Below are positions 24,773-33,820 of a stretch of 47,812 nucleotides of DNA, piece by piece. Within the stretch, counting starts at the first letter, position 1. Every line of letters starts with the position of its first letter. Origin of the DNA: an uncultured Spirochaetales bacterium (lineage in GTDB: Bacteria > Spirochaetota > Spirochaetia > Sphaerochaetales > Sphaerochaetaceae); NCBI GenBank assembly GCA_944390025.1, contig CALXOK010000013.1:1-47812 (forward strand), written 5' to 3'. The notes below the pieces were generated by a model that saw only the letters and a program-made list of their open reading frames with translations, made no database searches and was not told the origin of the DNA. The translations under genes and the position numbers were made by a program.

Positions 24773-27008
24773 AGCCTATCTTGACAGTCTCAACAACAGC
24801 CAGCTGGAGGCTGTCACTGACTTTGATCACACGCTGCTTGTCCTTGCCGGAGCCGGATCCGGCAAGACCCGCGTCATCACGACCAAGATAGTGCATGCAA
24901 TGAAAGAGATGCATTACCAGGGATGGCAGATTCTGGCTGTCACTTTCACGAACAAGGCGGCCCGTGAGATGCTCACCCGTGTCGAGACGATGCTTGGAGA
25001 TGATGCTGACACTTCCGGTCTTGAGATAAAGACATTTCACTCATACGGAGCGGGTCTTCTGCGCCGTTACAGCGGGAAGCTTGGCTATACCTCATCATTC
25101 ACAATCTATGACGATTCCGATTCCCAGGCCCTGCTTGCTTCTCTCTTTCCCGATGACAACAAGAATCTTCTTAAAGACATTGCCAAGAGGATATCGCTGC
25201 TCAAGGACAGGGACATCCGCCCTGACGACAGAAGCAGCGTGCTGGAGGCTTATGAGAATGAGATTCCTGGTTTCCTTCTCCATTACAGGGCCTATGAACG
25301 CAAGCTCAGGGAGAACCAGTGCTTCGACTTCGCCGACCTGATTATGAAGACCAATGAGCTTCTTGAGGAGAATCAGGATGTGCGTGATTACCTCAGAAGG
25401 CGTTACCGTCTCATTCTCGTTGACGAGTATCAGGATTCGAACTCAAGCCAGTTTCGCATGCTCAAGAACATTGTCGGCCCTGCGACCCAGCTTGTCGTCG
25501 TAGGTGATGATGACCAGAGCATTTACCGCTTCCGCGGTGCCGAGATTGAGAACATCCTTCACTTCAAGGATGATTACGATAACGTCAGGACAATCAAGCT
25601 TGAGGAGAACTACCGTTCTACAAAGAGCATCATCCGTCTTTCCGGTGAGCTGATAAAACACAACCGGAAAAGACATCAGAAAACGCTTTTCACGAACAAT
25701 GAGGAAGGACCCAGGCCGAAGCTGCTGAACTGCTTCAATGGAAATGACGAGGCGACGAGGATTGCCAATGTCATTCTCAGCAATCTCGGCCAGATGGATA
25801 CGGCCATCCTCTTCAGGACAAATGCCCAGTCACGTGCTTTCGAGCAGATTCTTGTGAGTTTCAGGATTAAATACCAGCTTGTCGGGGCATTGCGCTTCTA
25901 TGAGCGTGAGGAAGTTAAGGACATCCTCGCTCTTTTCTCCCTCCTTCTGAATCCCCGCGACCAGGTCGCCTTTTCCCGCGTCATCAACAAGCCGGCGAGG
26001 GGAATCGGCAAGACCAGCATACAGAAGATTCTGCTGCAGGATGAGGATACAGTCAGCGCCATGCGCTCGATTGTCCAGACAAGCCTGCTTACGCGAGGTG
26101 CCAGAAGCGGGGTTGAGGACTTCCTGAAAAACTATGATGAGGCTGTGAGGATGCTTGAAAGTGACACTGCGCTGAAAGAAGTCGCAGGTTACTGTATAAC
26201 AGCCTTCGGCTTCTATGAGCATTACAGCAGCGAGAGTGACCCTGCTGTGCGCCAGAGCCGTCTAGACAACCTTAACGACCTTGTGACTGCGGTGAGTGAG
26301 TACCCGCCATCACGTGCCGGGCTTGCCTCCTTCCTTGAATCCATCACCCTTGACTCATCAAGCCTGCCGGGAGCGGAGGAAACAAACCGTATCTCCAGTG
26401 ACAGGAATGTCGTCAAGCTGATTACTATGCACAATACCAAGGGCCTTGAGTTCGACCGCGTTTTTGTCACAGGACTTGAGGATGACATCATTCCCGGTAA
26501 CAGGGCGGATGCGACTGACCGCGATATAGAGGAGGAGAGGAGAATCCTCTATGTCGCACTGACCCGGGCGAAGAAGGAGCTTTATCTGTCATGGTCCATG
26601 GAGCGCATGCTCTGGGGTCAGACCGTGAGCCAGGCACCGACACGTTTCTTCAAGGACATCCCCGAGGACTGCTACGAGGGGACACTTGCCAGCACGCGTA
26701 CTGTTTCCTGGTCCGCATCTTCATACACGAACCGCTATTCTTTCCGTGCAAGAAGGGCTGAAAGTGCTCTTGATGTGCCTTGTGATGTGTTCGATGAACC
26801 CCCTGTCAAGAAAGTCGAGAGAAAGAGGAATGATGAGACATTCTGTCTGAATGACCGTGTTGTGTCGCCTGACTATGGGCAAGGAACCATCGTGAGTGTC
26901 GATGAAAGGGGAGACAAGACAATCATAAGGGTGAGTTTCGATAACGGACGCAAGGCGATTTACAACGCGGCTTTCTGCAATCTTAAAAAGCTTCAGCAAA
27001 AAGAATAA
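24765..27008 (+). CDS. PcrA/UvrD-type DNA helicase
   Basis: A superfamily 1A 3'-5' helicase of 747 residues for repair and removal of RecA or stalled complexes. Motifs in order: Q-motif LNNSQLEAV, Walker A GAGSGKT (residues 29-35), TFTNKAAREM, VDEYQDSN, GDDDQSIYRFRGA, MHNTKGLEFD and RILYVALTRAK. The end, with RVVSPDYGQGTIVSVDERG, is the Tudor-like RNA-polymerase-binding domain of PcrA/UvrD. Length fits the family. It is translationally coupled to rimO. Whether it should be named pcrA, uvrD or rep cannot be settled by eye. Confidence 0.93.
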   Translation: MSEAYLDSLNNSQLEAVTDFDHTLLVLAGAGSGKTRVITTKIVHAMKEMHYQGWQILAVTFTNKAAREMLTRVETMLGDDADTSGLEIKTFHSYGAGLLRRYSGKLGYTSSFTIYDDSDSQALLASLFPDDNKNLLKDIAKRISLLKDRDIRPDDRSSVLEAYENEIPGFLLHYRAYERKLRENQCFDFADLIMKTNELLEENQDVRDYLRRRYRLILVDEYQDSNSSQFRMLKNIVGPATQLVVVGDDDQSIYRFRGAEIENILHFKDDYDNVRTIKLEENYRSTKSIIRLSGELIKHNRKRHQKTLFTNNEEGPRPKLLNCFNGNDEATRIANVILSNLGQMDTAILFRTNAQSRAFEQILVSFRIKYQLVGALRFYEREEVKDILALFSLLLNPRDQVAFSRVINKPARGIGKTSIQKILLQDEDTVSAMRSIVQTSLLTRGARSGVEDFLKNYDEAVRMLESDTALKEVAGYCITAFGFYEHYSSESDPAVRQSRLDNLNDLVTAVSEYPPSRAGLASFLESITLDSSSLPGAEETNRISSDRNVVKLITMHNTKGLEFDRVFVTGLEDDIIPGNRADATDRDIEEERRILYVALTRAKKELYLSWSMERMLWGQTVSQAPTRFFKDIPEDCYEGTLASTRTVSWSASSYTNRYSFRARRAESALDVPCDVFDEPPVKKVERKRNDETFCLNDRVVSPDYGQGTIVSVDERGDKTIIRVSFDNGRKAIYNAAFCNLKKLQQKE

Positions 27009-27025
27009 TATTTGCTTTGTTCCTA

Positions 27026-27053
27026 TGGACAAAAGATGCGGAAAGAGTATAAA
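27026..27053 (+). promoter_or_regulatory. Candidate sigma-70 promoter of rplM-rpsI
   Basis: TGGACA (27026-27031) and TATAAA (27048-27053) are separated by 16 bp, a good match to a housekeeping promoter. It lies just after the helicase stop and about 220 bases before the rplM ATG, so the transcript has a long leader. Confidence 0.6.
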
Positions 27054-27059
27054 GTAGCT

Positions 27060-27277
27060 TTTGCGTGTCCTTTTTCCAGAAGGAAACGTTTTTCCTGTGC
27101 TCCGGCAGACTGGAGAAAATCAGTTCTTCCGGGATTCTGCATGGAAGAAAAACCTGCAATCCTTTGGCGGCAAGTAGCCTTTCCCCGCTGACCGCTGACT
27201 GGTGCCGGTGCCATTGCAGAAAAGGTGAGCCCGGATGAGGAGAGAAGGAAAATAAAACTTAAGACAAGGAAAATGGT
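27060..27277 (+). promoter_or_regulatory. Structured 5' leader of rplM-rpsI
   Basis: This stretch has no gene. Read as RNA it can form several helices: CTCC/GGAG around a short loop, CTTCC (27126-27130) with GGAAG (27143-27147), and a longer element closed by CTGCAAT (27154-27160) and ATTGCAG (27213-27219) with inner GGC/GCC pairs (27166-27171 with 27204-27212). CCGCTGA occurs twice in tandem near 27185-27198. Ribosomal operons often carry autoregulatory leaders; this one is much longer than the known Firmicutes L13 leader. Regulation is inferred only. Confidence 0.4.
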
Positions 27278-27706
27278 ATGAAAACTATTTTTGTTAAACC
27301 GCAGTCAGTTGAGAAGAAATGGTATCTCATTGACGCAGAAGGTAAGAATCTTGGTCGTGTCGCTGTAGCAGCTGCCAGAATTCTCAGAGGAAAGAACAAG
27401 CCTGAGTATGTTCCTCACCAGGACATGGGTGACTACGTGATCATCATCAACGCAGCCAAGGCCACAGTCACAGGCAATAAGATGATTGACAAGAAGTACT
27501 ACCGCCATTCAATGTTCCCGGGCGGACTTACAGTCGAGTCATACGGTCAGCTGATTGAGAGAAAGCCGACATTCCCGATGGAGCACGCTGTCAAGGGCAT
27601 GCTTCCCCATGGAAAGCTTGGCAGAAGCCTCTTCACAAACCTGAGGGTCTATGCTGGTGCAGATCATCCTCACATGGCACAGCAGCCAATCGTCGTTGAA
27701 CTTTAA
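27278..27706 (+). CDS. rplM: 50S ribosomal protein L13
   Basis: A protein of 142 residues, the normal length. Family features are plain: [25 protein letters not shown], then [21 protein letters not shown], and the end [15 protein letters not shown]13 is an early assembly protein of the large subunit. Followed by rpsI after 11 bases, the widespread L13-S9 pair. Confidence 0.97.
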   Translation: MKTIFVKPQSVEKKWYLIDAEGKNLGRVAVAAARILRGKNKPEYVPHQDMGDYVIIINAAKATVTGNKMIDKKYYRHSMFPGGLTVESYGQLIERKPTFPMEHAVKGMLPHGKLGRSLFTNLRVYAGADHPHMAQQPIVVEL

Positions 27707-27717
27707 GGAGCAGTAAG

Positions 27718-28140
27718 ATGGCTAAGAAAGCAGTTGAAAAGAAAGAAGTGGTTAATCTCGGTCTTGGAACAGGACGCCGCAAGACAGCCGTGGCCCGTGT
27801 CTATCTCAGAGAGGGCAGCGGAAAGATTACTGTCAACGGCAAGCCGGTTGAAGAGTACTTCGTTGACGCAATCAGCGTGTTCACAGTCAGACAGCCTCTT
27901 GTTGCTACAGAAACAGCAGAGAAGTACGATGTTGTCATCAACGTCACAGGTGGTGGAATCAAGGGCCAGGCCGGTGCCTGCCGCCATGGTATCGCCCGTG
28001 CTCTTTGTGATGAGAACAACGAGGCTTACAGGAAGATCCTCCACGATGCAGGCTTCATGACCCGTGACCCGAGAATGGTCGAGAGAAAGAAGTACGGTCG
28101 CCGCGGAGCAAGAAGACGCTTCCAGTTCTCAAAGAGATAA
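27718..28140 (+). CDS. rpsI: 30S ribosomal protein S9
   Basis: A protein of 140 residues. [19 protein letters not shown] opens the conserved part, then [22 protein letters not shown], and the basic tail ends RRFQFSKR, the C-terminus that reaches the P-site tRNA. It shares a transcript with rplM and ends before a strong terminator at 28190. Confidence 0.97.
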   Translation: MAKKAVEKKEVVNLGLGTGRRKTAVARVYLREGSGKITVNGKPVEEYFVDAISVFTVRQPLVATETAEKYDVVINVTGGGIKGQAGACRHGIARALCDENNEAYRKILHDAGFMTRDPRMVERKKYGRRGARRRFQFSKR

Positions 28141-28189
28141 TCCTCTATATGTGTCTCTGTCTGTCCGGACAGGATGCATCAGATTCACG

Positions 28190-28221
28190 CCCACGGAAAA
28201 TTCTCCGTGGGTTTCTTTTTT
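28190..28221 (+). terminator. Intrinsic terminator of rplM-rpsI
   Basis: CCCACGGA (28190-28197) pairs perfectly with TCCGTGGG (28204-28211) around a six-base loop, followed by TTTCTTTTTT. It lies 50 bases after the rpsI stop. Confidence 0.92.
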
Positions 28222-28274
28222 AACACAGATTTTTCTTGAAAAACAAAACCGTTTTATGATAAAACCCGCATGAA

Positions 28275-28880
28275 ATGGAAAAAGAGCTTGAATATTTCAA
28301 GGGTACTGCAGTTTACGGACAACTCAGATCTGTCATCGCTTTCTACGATTCCCTCAGGCAGGACATCCTCCCTTTTGAGACGGAATTCTGCATCAGCTGC
28401 CCGGCTGCATGCGGGCGCTGTTGTGAGCACTTCCTTCCGGATGTGACACACCTTGAAGCTCTTTATCTTGCTTTTTTTATGATTGAGATACAGAAACGGG
28501 ACATTTCATTCCTCTCAGACTGGAATGGAAGGCTTTCCTGTCCTCTTTTCGACTCTTCATCAAAAAGATGCACAGCCTATGAGGCTCGTCCTCTGGTATG
28601 CAGGCTTTTCAACTCTGCGGCCAGCCTGACAAAGTCAGGACTATCTTTCCGCTCATGCCGTATGACAACTGAACCGGAGAAAGCTCATGGCATTTCCTCA
28701 GACGACCTTGAGGGATCAAAAGTCAGAGTCCCAGTCATGAGCCATTATGGGGAGATGCTGGATGCATTGCAGGAAGACGGGAAAACAGAACTGCTTGACA
28801 AAGCTGTGACGAATGAGGCCATGAAGCTCATGCTGATTAAGAACATAATCTCAATGGAAGACTCTGGAAGGGCGGGGTGA
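28275..28880 (+). CDS. YkgJ-family Cys-cluster protein
   Basis: A protein of 201 residues with the YkgJ-type metal-binding pattern: Cys39-x2-Cys42-x3-Cys46-x2-Cys49-Cys50 (FCISCPAACGRCC) and later LSCPLF, KRCTAYEARPLVCRLF. These cysteines probably hold zinc or an iron-sulfur cluster. No member has a firmly known role. The ATG at 28275 lacks a clear ribosome site; an AT-rich TATGAT (28255-28260) just upstream may be a -10, giving a very short leader. It is convergent with the ATPase gene and stands alone. Confidence 0.75.
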   Translation: MEKELEYFKGTAVYGQLRSVIAFYDSLRQDILPFETEFCISCPAACGRCCEHFLPDVTHLEALYLAFFMIEIQKRDISFLSDWNGRLSCPLFDSSSKRCTAYEARPLVCRLFNSAASLTKSGLSFRSCRMTTEPEKAHGISSDDLEGSKVRVPVMSHYGEMLDALQEDGKTELLDKAVTNEAMKLMLIKNIISMEDSGRAG

Positions 28881-28896
28881 GGCTGTGTACATGTAG

Positions 28897-30276
28897 TCAG
28901 AAATTATATAAATCCTTTCCTTCGACAAGCATCCAGCCATTTTTATTTTCATTAAAAGCAAACCCTGATGAGCAGGCAAAACCTGTCGTTTTGATATCAA
29001 GATCTTTTATTTTCCGGATTTTCTTCTCTTCTTCAATTGCGATTGCTATTGGCATTGGATTCTTCAGGTGTTTGCACTCAATGACAGCATATCCGTCTTG
29101 CATCCTGATTACACAGTCAAATTCACCGTTTTTCTTTTCTTCTGGTAAATCATACCAGTATGTTCCCGTCTCAAGGAATTCCCTGTTCCTTCGCTCCTTG
29201 ATGACTCTTGTAAAATACTCATTAACAATTCTCTCAAACCGCTTTGAGATGTATGTCTCAAGAGAAGATGAAACAATGTTATCGTAAGTGGCATCAGGAC
29301 CATACTGCGCAATGTAGTTCCGGTTTGGCATTACATAGGTATAGAAAAAGCGGACGAGATTGTCAGAGATTTCATAGAATGTCTTTTTGGAATCCTCTTT
29401 TCTGTTGATAGGATTGTTTTTGTCAATAAGATCCATATCCAGAAGGCGTGCAAGTTCCTTAGATACACTGCTTGCGGAGGCATTGATAGCCGAAGCAATT
29501 TCATTGTTTCTTGCTTTACCGTTTTTAAGATATGAGAGTATCGCACCGGCATATTCAAGTTTGTTGATTTCTGTCAGCAATATCTCATTGATTGTTGAGT
29601 AAACCGCATCCCAGCTGTCGAGAAAAGTCCTTTTGATGTTCCATTCAAGCCCTTTTTCAGGATTGAGCCGCTCCAGAACAAAGGGAAATCCTCCAAATAC
29701 AGAATAAAATCTGATTTTCTCGTATGCTGAGAGTTCTGAATAGAATGCAGCTGAGTCAAAATAATCAAAGGGGGATAGATGAATCTCGAGATCAAATCGT
29801 CCGTACAACGGCTCATCATAATGATTCATCTTTCTCATGACAGAAAGATATGAGCCACAGAAGATAATTGTGACATTTCCGCTCATCCGGTCAATAAGGC
29901 GCTGGAAATAGGAATCAAGATTACCATTTCTGAAGGATTTCCTGAGAACAGGATATTCATCTAGTACAATTACTGTATTCCGTCCTGTCTGAGCAATGAA
30001 CGAGAAAAGAGCATCAATGTCTTCAAGTGCCGCAAGATGTGGCATGGAAAGAGAATCTGCTGCACATTTTGCCAGCTGTCTTGAATTAGAAAGGAATGTA
30101 TCCTCAACAGCAAGATAGTTTATGACAGAGCCTTCATAGCCGTTGAGGGCGTTTTGTATGAGAGTTGTCTTACCAACACGTCTCAGTCCATAGACAAGTA
30201 TTGCTTTGGCTCCTGATTTCTCTCTTTTCAACGTTTCTCTTATCCGTCCGATTTCTTTTTCTCTGTTGAGGAACAT
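28897..30276 (-). CDS. AAA ATPase with C-terminal DUF234 nuclease-like domain
   Basis: A protein of 459 residues of the archaeal-ATPase/DUF234 group. Residues 1-200 form a P-loop ATPase: YGLRRVGKTTL (Walker A about 30-37), VIVLDEYP (Walker B), FCGS sensor. A winged-helix part follows (NEIASAINASASSVSKELARL). The end has a PD-(D/E)XK-like pair, GEFDCVIR and AVIECKHL. Many copies of this family are scattered in gut bacteria and archaea; function is not known, and a role in defence or mobile DNA is often guessed. By eye the gene is more AT-rich than neighbours. It starts at ATG 30276 with a palindrome just upstream (30309-30342). Confidence 0.85.
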   Translation of the reverse strand: MFLNREKEIGRIRETLKREKSGAKAILVYGLRRVGKTTLIQNALNGYEGSVINYLAVEDTFLSNSRQLAKCAADSLSMPHLAALEDIDALFSFIAQTGRNTVIVLDEYPVLRKSFRNGNLDSYFQRLIDRMSGNVTIIFCGSYLSVMRKMNHYDEPLYGRFDLEIHLSPFDYFDSAAFYSELSAYEKIRFYSVFGGFPFVLERLNPEKGLEWNIKRTFLDSWDAVYSTINEILLTEINKLEYAGAILSYLKNGKARNNEIASAINASASSVSKELARLLDMDLIDKNNPINRKEDSKKTFYEISDNLVRFFYTYVMPNRNYIAQYGPDATYDNIVSSSLETYISKRFERIVNEYFTRVIKERRNREFLETGTYWYDLPEEKKNGEFDCVIRMQDGYAVIECKHLKNPMPIAIAIEEEKKIRKIKDLDIKTTGFACSSGFAFNENKNGWMLVEGKDLYNF

Positions 30277-30308
30277 ACAGAAAACTCCCTGAGCTAAGAT
30301 TAAATAAT

Positions 30309-30342
30309 GTTGAAAAAGTTTTCAACAAAAAATTTTTCAACA
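30309..30342 (-). promoter_or_regulatory. Palindromic GTTGAAAA operator-like cluster
   Basis: GTTGAAAA (30309-30316) and TTTTCAAC (30319-30326) form a perfect 18-bp palindrome around AG, and a third half-site TTTTCAAC lies at 30334-30341. It sits 32 bases upstream of the ATPase start and could be an operator for that gene. It could also act as a weak hairpin after malQ, but no GC stem is present. Confidence 0.5.
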
Positions 30343-30381
30343 TTTTAATCATCAGACTGTCTGTGTCGGAAGACTGATTAT

Positions 30382-31920
30382 TCAGCGCTTCCTCTGGATT
30401 TCTTTCATCCTTTCTTCAAAGGTCTTTCCATCACGGCCTGAAATCCTGACAAGATGGGCAAAACGGCTGATTCTGTAGTCATCAAAGGCCTCAACTCTGA
30501 CCCTCCAGCTCCAGTTGATATCGTTGCAGGTGCTTGGCATGTTCATTCTGGCCTCGTTTCCAAGTTCCAGTATGTCCTGAAGAGGAACGATGGCATAGCG
30601 TGCATGGCTCAGCATCAGCATTCTGAGGAAGGCCCAGACTATTTCCCCTTCGTCGCTTGCAAGGTACTCACGCACGATATGCTTCATGCCTTCATCCTGA
30701 TTGTCATACCATCCTCTGAGCGTCTCGTTGTCATGAGTGCCGGGGTAGGCGACGAAGTCTTCTTCCCAGTTGTGAGGAAGGAAGGTGTCCCAGGTGTTGA
30801 AAGAGCCGTCAGGAAGCCGGGTGAAGCCGAACTGGAAGATTTTCATGCCAGGCAGGCCGTTGTCTTTTCTGAGCGCGTTCACGCTGTCTGTCATGAACCC
30901 CAGATCCTCCGCGATGATTGGAAGATGTCCAAGCTCTTTCTCCAGAGCCTTGAAGAAAGCCTTGCCGGGTGCCTTGACCCAGCGCCCGTCTTCGGCGGTA
31001 GGGCAGCTTGCCTTGACAGACCAGTAGGCATCAAAGCCTCTGAAGTGGTCAATACGGATGATGTCACAGAACTCAAGCTGTTTCCTTATTCTTCTGATCC
31101 ACCATTCAAATCCCGTTTTCTCATGTTCCTTCCAGTCGTAGACCGGGTTTCCCCATCTCTGGCCGGTTGCTGAGAAATTGTCTGGCGGAACTCCCGATAC
31201 AGCACTGTAATGACCGGTTGAATCCGTCTTGAAAAGCTCAATGTTTGACCATGTGTCGGCAGAGTCTCCTCCGACAAAGATCGGGATGTCTCCTATTATC
31301 TTTATTCCCTGGCTGTTAGCGTACTTTCTCAGGTTCAGCCACTGCTTCAGAAAGAAATACTGCAGCACCCGGTATATCTCCGCCTGCTTTGAGTATTTAT
31401 CAAGAGTTTCCTGGCAGTATTTCTCATCCCAGAGCATCCAGCGTGCATCATGATACTTCTCGTCATACAACGTCATGAATACAGCATAGCTGTCAAGCCA
31501 GAATGCGTTCTCCTCTTTAAACTTCCTGTAATCATTCCTGTGCCGCTTTGACATGATGAAGGCCTGAGCCGCTTTCTTGAGAAGGGGAAGCTTATAGGCC
31601 CTGACTCTGTCGAATTCGACATGGTCAGAATCAAAGACAGGAGGGAAGGCAATCTCATTCCTGCTCAGGTAGCCTTCTTTCACAAGCTGTTCCAGATCTA
31701 TCAGAAGCTCGTTTCCTGCGAAGGTTGAGCGGGCGGCGTAAGGACTGTTCCCATAACCGGTAGGACCAAGAGGGAGAATCTGCCAGAGCGTGGCACCTGT
31801 CTTTTTCAGACGGTCCACGAATTCGTAGCTTTTTTTACCCATGTCCCCGATTCCGTAGTCCGTGTAAATGCTTGTTATGTGGAAAAGCACTCCGCTGTAT
31901 CTTGCACCTGTAATTTCCAC
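30382..31920 (-). CDS. malQ: 4-alpha-glucanotransferase (amylomaltase)
   Basis: A GH77 enzyme of 512 residues that moves alpha-1,4-glucan segments between maltooligosaccharides and releases glucose, in the cytoplasm. It opens SGVLFHITSIYTDYGIGDMG, has LPLGPTGYGNSPY, the nucleophile Asp in IIRIDHFRGF, the acid/base in IIAEDLGF and the third Asp in YPGTHDNETLRGW. The start is GTG at 31920 with AAGGAG six bases upstream, inside the end of the lacI gene, which stops two bases earlier. It is the last gene of the LacI-controlled transport operon and points to alpha-glucans as the imported sugar. Confidence 0.95.
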   Translation of the reverse strand: MEITGARYSGVLFHITSIYTDYGIGDMGKKSYEFVDRLKKTGATLWQILPLGPTGYGNSPYAARSTFAGNELLIDLEQLVKEGYLSRNEIAFPPVFDSDHVEFDRVRAYKLPLLKKAAQAFIMSKRHRNDYRKFKEENAFWLDSYAVFMTLYDEKYHDARWMLWDEKYCQETLDKYSKQAEIYRVLQYFFLKQWLNLRKYANSQGIKIIGDIPIFVGGDSADTWSNIELFKTDSTGHYSAVSGVPPDNFSATGQRWGNPVYDWKEHEKTGFEWWIRRIRKQLEFCDIIRIDHFRGFDAYWSVKASCPTAEDGRWVKAPGKAFFKALEKELGHLPIIAEDLGFMTDSVNALRKDNGLPGMKIFQFGFTRLPDGSFNTWDTFLPHNWEEDFVAYPGTHDNETLRGWYDNQDEGMKHIVREYLASDEGEIVWAFLRMLMLSHARYAIVPLQDILELGNEARMNMPSTCNDINWSWRVRVEAFDDYRISRFAHLVRISGRDGKTFEERMKEIQRKR

Positions 31921-31922
31921 TG

Positions 31923-32951
31923 TTATCTCCTTTGTGTGAGAGTGTCGCCCTGACGGAAGCTGAAACTGACACGCGGTGCCTTTTCCACGCTTCTGCCATC
32001 GAGTATGTCAAACATAGTGATGGCGGCAATACGTCCTTTCTCATATGCCGGCTGGTCTATTGTCGAGAGTGTCATGCCGGAGTAGTTCAGCTGTATGCCG
32101 TCAAAACCTACAACTGAGATGTCCTCAGGAACCTTCTTTCCGGCTTTCTCAAGAGCGTTAATCGCTCCATATGCTTGGATATCGCTCATTGCGACAATGC
32201 ATGTGGCATCCGAAAGCATGATTTCTTGTGCCGCTTTCTGTCCGCTTGAGAATGTGGCTTCTCCTTTGCAGAACAGTATGTCACTTTCATTCAGTCCGTA
32301 TTTCTGGCAGGCTTTTCTATAGCCTTTGAGTCTTCGTCCCACAAGGCCCGAATCGCTGTCTCCTGCAGCCAGATCAGGAGCACTTAATGTGATGACAGCA
32401 ATCTTCCTGTGGCCGGCTTTTATCACATTCTCAAGCTGGACATAGGAAGCCTCCTCGTCATCGATGTTTACAGACAGAAAGCCTCCGCTTTCCTCTCCGT
32501 CTATCATGACAAGCGGAATGGCTCTGAGATCCACCAGACGGTCAACTCCGTCACTCATCAGATAACCCATCGTCACAAGCCCGTCGACGGTAGCGTTCTT
32601 CACCGCCTCATAGATTGAGTCATTCAGGGGAGGGATGACAGTGAGCATGTAACCATGGTCCTGACATACAGTGCCAAGTCCCCTGATGACTTCAACCAGA
32701 TAGGGGTTCTCAAGGCTTGTCTCAATTCCCTGCGGGAGCAGGAAACCGAGAGTGAGCTGTTTTCCCAGAGAGAAGTTACGCGCGCTCGGATCCGGGATGT
32801 AGTCAAGTTTCATTGCAATCTCCAGAATGCGGTTGCGCGCCCCCTCGCTTATGCGGGAAGGACAGTTGAAGGCAAAGGAGACAGCTGTCTTGGAATAGCC
32901 TGATGCCTTTGCGATATCTGCAATGGTTGTCCTTTTCTTTCCAAACTGCAT
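31923..32951 (-). CDS. LacI-family transcriptional regulator
   Basis: A protein of 342 residues: N-terminal helix-turn-helix TIADIAKASGYSKTAVSFAF, hinge helix region, then a periplasmic-binding-like effector domain ending with ISVVGFDGIQLNYS and LSTIDQP. ATG at 32951 follows AGGAGG; longer starts add 31 unrelated residues. It lies between the permease and malQ genes of the same operon, so it probably controls the operon including itself. A LacI-type operator overlaps the -35 of the upstream binding-protein gene (36201-36222). Confidence 0.93.
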   Translation of the reverse strand: MQFGKKRTTIADIAKASGYSKTAVSFAFNCPSRISEGARNRILEIAMKLDYIPDPSARNFSLGKQLTLGFLLPQGIETSLENPYLVEVIRGLGTVCQDHGYMLTVIPPLNDSIYEAVKNATVDGLVTMGYLMSDGVDRLVDLRAIPLVMIDGEESGGFLSVNIDDEEASYVQLENVIKAGHRKIAVITLSAPDLAAGDSDSGLVGRRLKGYRKACQKYGLNESDILFCKGEATFSSGQKAAQEIMLSDATCIVAMSDIQAYGAINALEKAGKKVPEDISVVGFDGIQLNYSGMTLSTIDQPAYEKGRIAAITMFDILDGRSVEKAPRVSFSFRQGDTLTQRR

Positions 32952-32976
32952 GTCTCCAAGCCTCCTTTCTCTTAAA

Positions 32977-33819
32977 TCAACCTTTGACTGCTCCGGCAAG
33001 CACACCTTTGATGATGTACTTCTGGCAGCAGAGGAAGAAAACAATGACCGGAATCATGGCAAGCACGAGCATTGCCATCATCGCACCCATGTCGACAGAT
33101 CCGTAACCGCCTCTCAGGTACTGGATTGCCACCGGGATTGTCCTGTACTCGGTTCCGATGACGAGGTATGGCATAAGGTAGTCGTTCCATACCCACATGG
33201 TCTCAAGAATCGCGATTGTGATTGCGGTGCTCTTGAGCATCGGCATGACAACGGAGAAGAATGTCCTTACAGGACTTGCTCCGTCAATCATGGCAGCCTC
33301 TTCAAGCGCAATCGGGATGCTCTTGATGAAACCGCTGAACATGAATGTGCTCATGCCGCAGCCGAAACCGACATAAAGTATGATGATTCCAACCGGGTTG
33401 TCAATGTGAATCATGTTGGCGAACTTGCTCATCGTGTACATGACCATCTGGAACGGTACAATCATGGAGAAAACGAGCAGGTAATAAATGACTGTGGTCA
33501 CCTTTCCTTTCACCCTGGTGATGTACCAGGCAAGCATGCTTGTAAGAAGCAGGATGAAGAAGACAGATGAGATTGTAATCCACAGTGAGTAGCCGAATGC
33601 AGTGAAGAAGTTGATCTTGTCTATTCCGTTTGTGTAGTTGCTTATTCCGACAAAGCTCTGCTCGTTGGGGAACTTGAATGCTCCTGCTGACGAGATGAAG
33701 AGATTGCCTTTGAAGGAGTTCATCAGGACGATGAGAATCGGGAATATGATGAACGCGGCGACTACAATGAGGATTGCGAACAGAATCCATTTCGTGTATT
33801 TCTTTCCAACCTGTGCCAT
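32977..33819 (-). CDS. Sugar ABC transporter permease, MalG type
   Basis: A membrane protein of 280 residues with six hydrophobic segments. The EAA loop that docks the ATPase reads EEAAMIDGASPVRTFFSVV. It pairs with the MalF-type permease just upstream, whose stop (TGA) is one base before this ATG. ATG at 33819 was chosen for its AVGK-like cytoplasmic start MAQVGKKYTKW; the ribosome site AAGGAGG lies 12 bases away, somewhat far. It ends 25 bases before the lacI start. Confidence 0.92.
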   Translation of the reverse strand: MAQVGKKYTKWILFAILIVVAAFIIFPILIVLMNSFKGNLFISSAGAFKFPNEQSFVGISNYTNGIDKINFFTAFGYSLWITISSVFFILLLTSMLAWYITRVKGKVTTVIYYLLVFSMIVPFQMVMYTMSKFANMIHIDNPVGIIILYVGFGCGMSTFMFSGFIKSIPIALEEAAMIDGASPVRTFFSVVMPMLKSTAITIAILETMWVWNDYLMPYLVIGTEYRTIPVAIQYLRGGYGSVDMGAMMAMLVLAMIPVIVFFLCCQKYIIKGVLAGAVKG

Positions 33820-33820
33820 A

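Noticed and set aside
28231..28260. Full promoter for the YkgJ-family gene
   Set aside because: TATGAT is a possible -10, but TTGAAA stands only 13 bases upstream and no properly spaced -35 is convincing.
30454..31173. 239-codon open frame on the plus strand inside malQ
   Set aside because: Overlaps conserved MalQ catalytic motifs on the other strand and shows no recognisable features.
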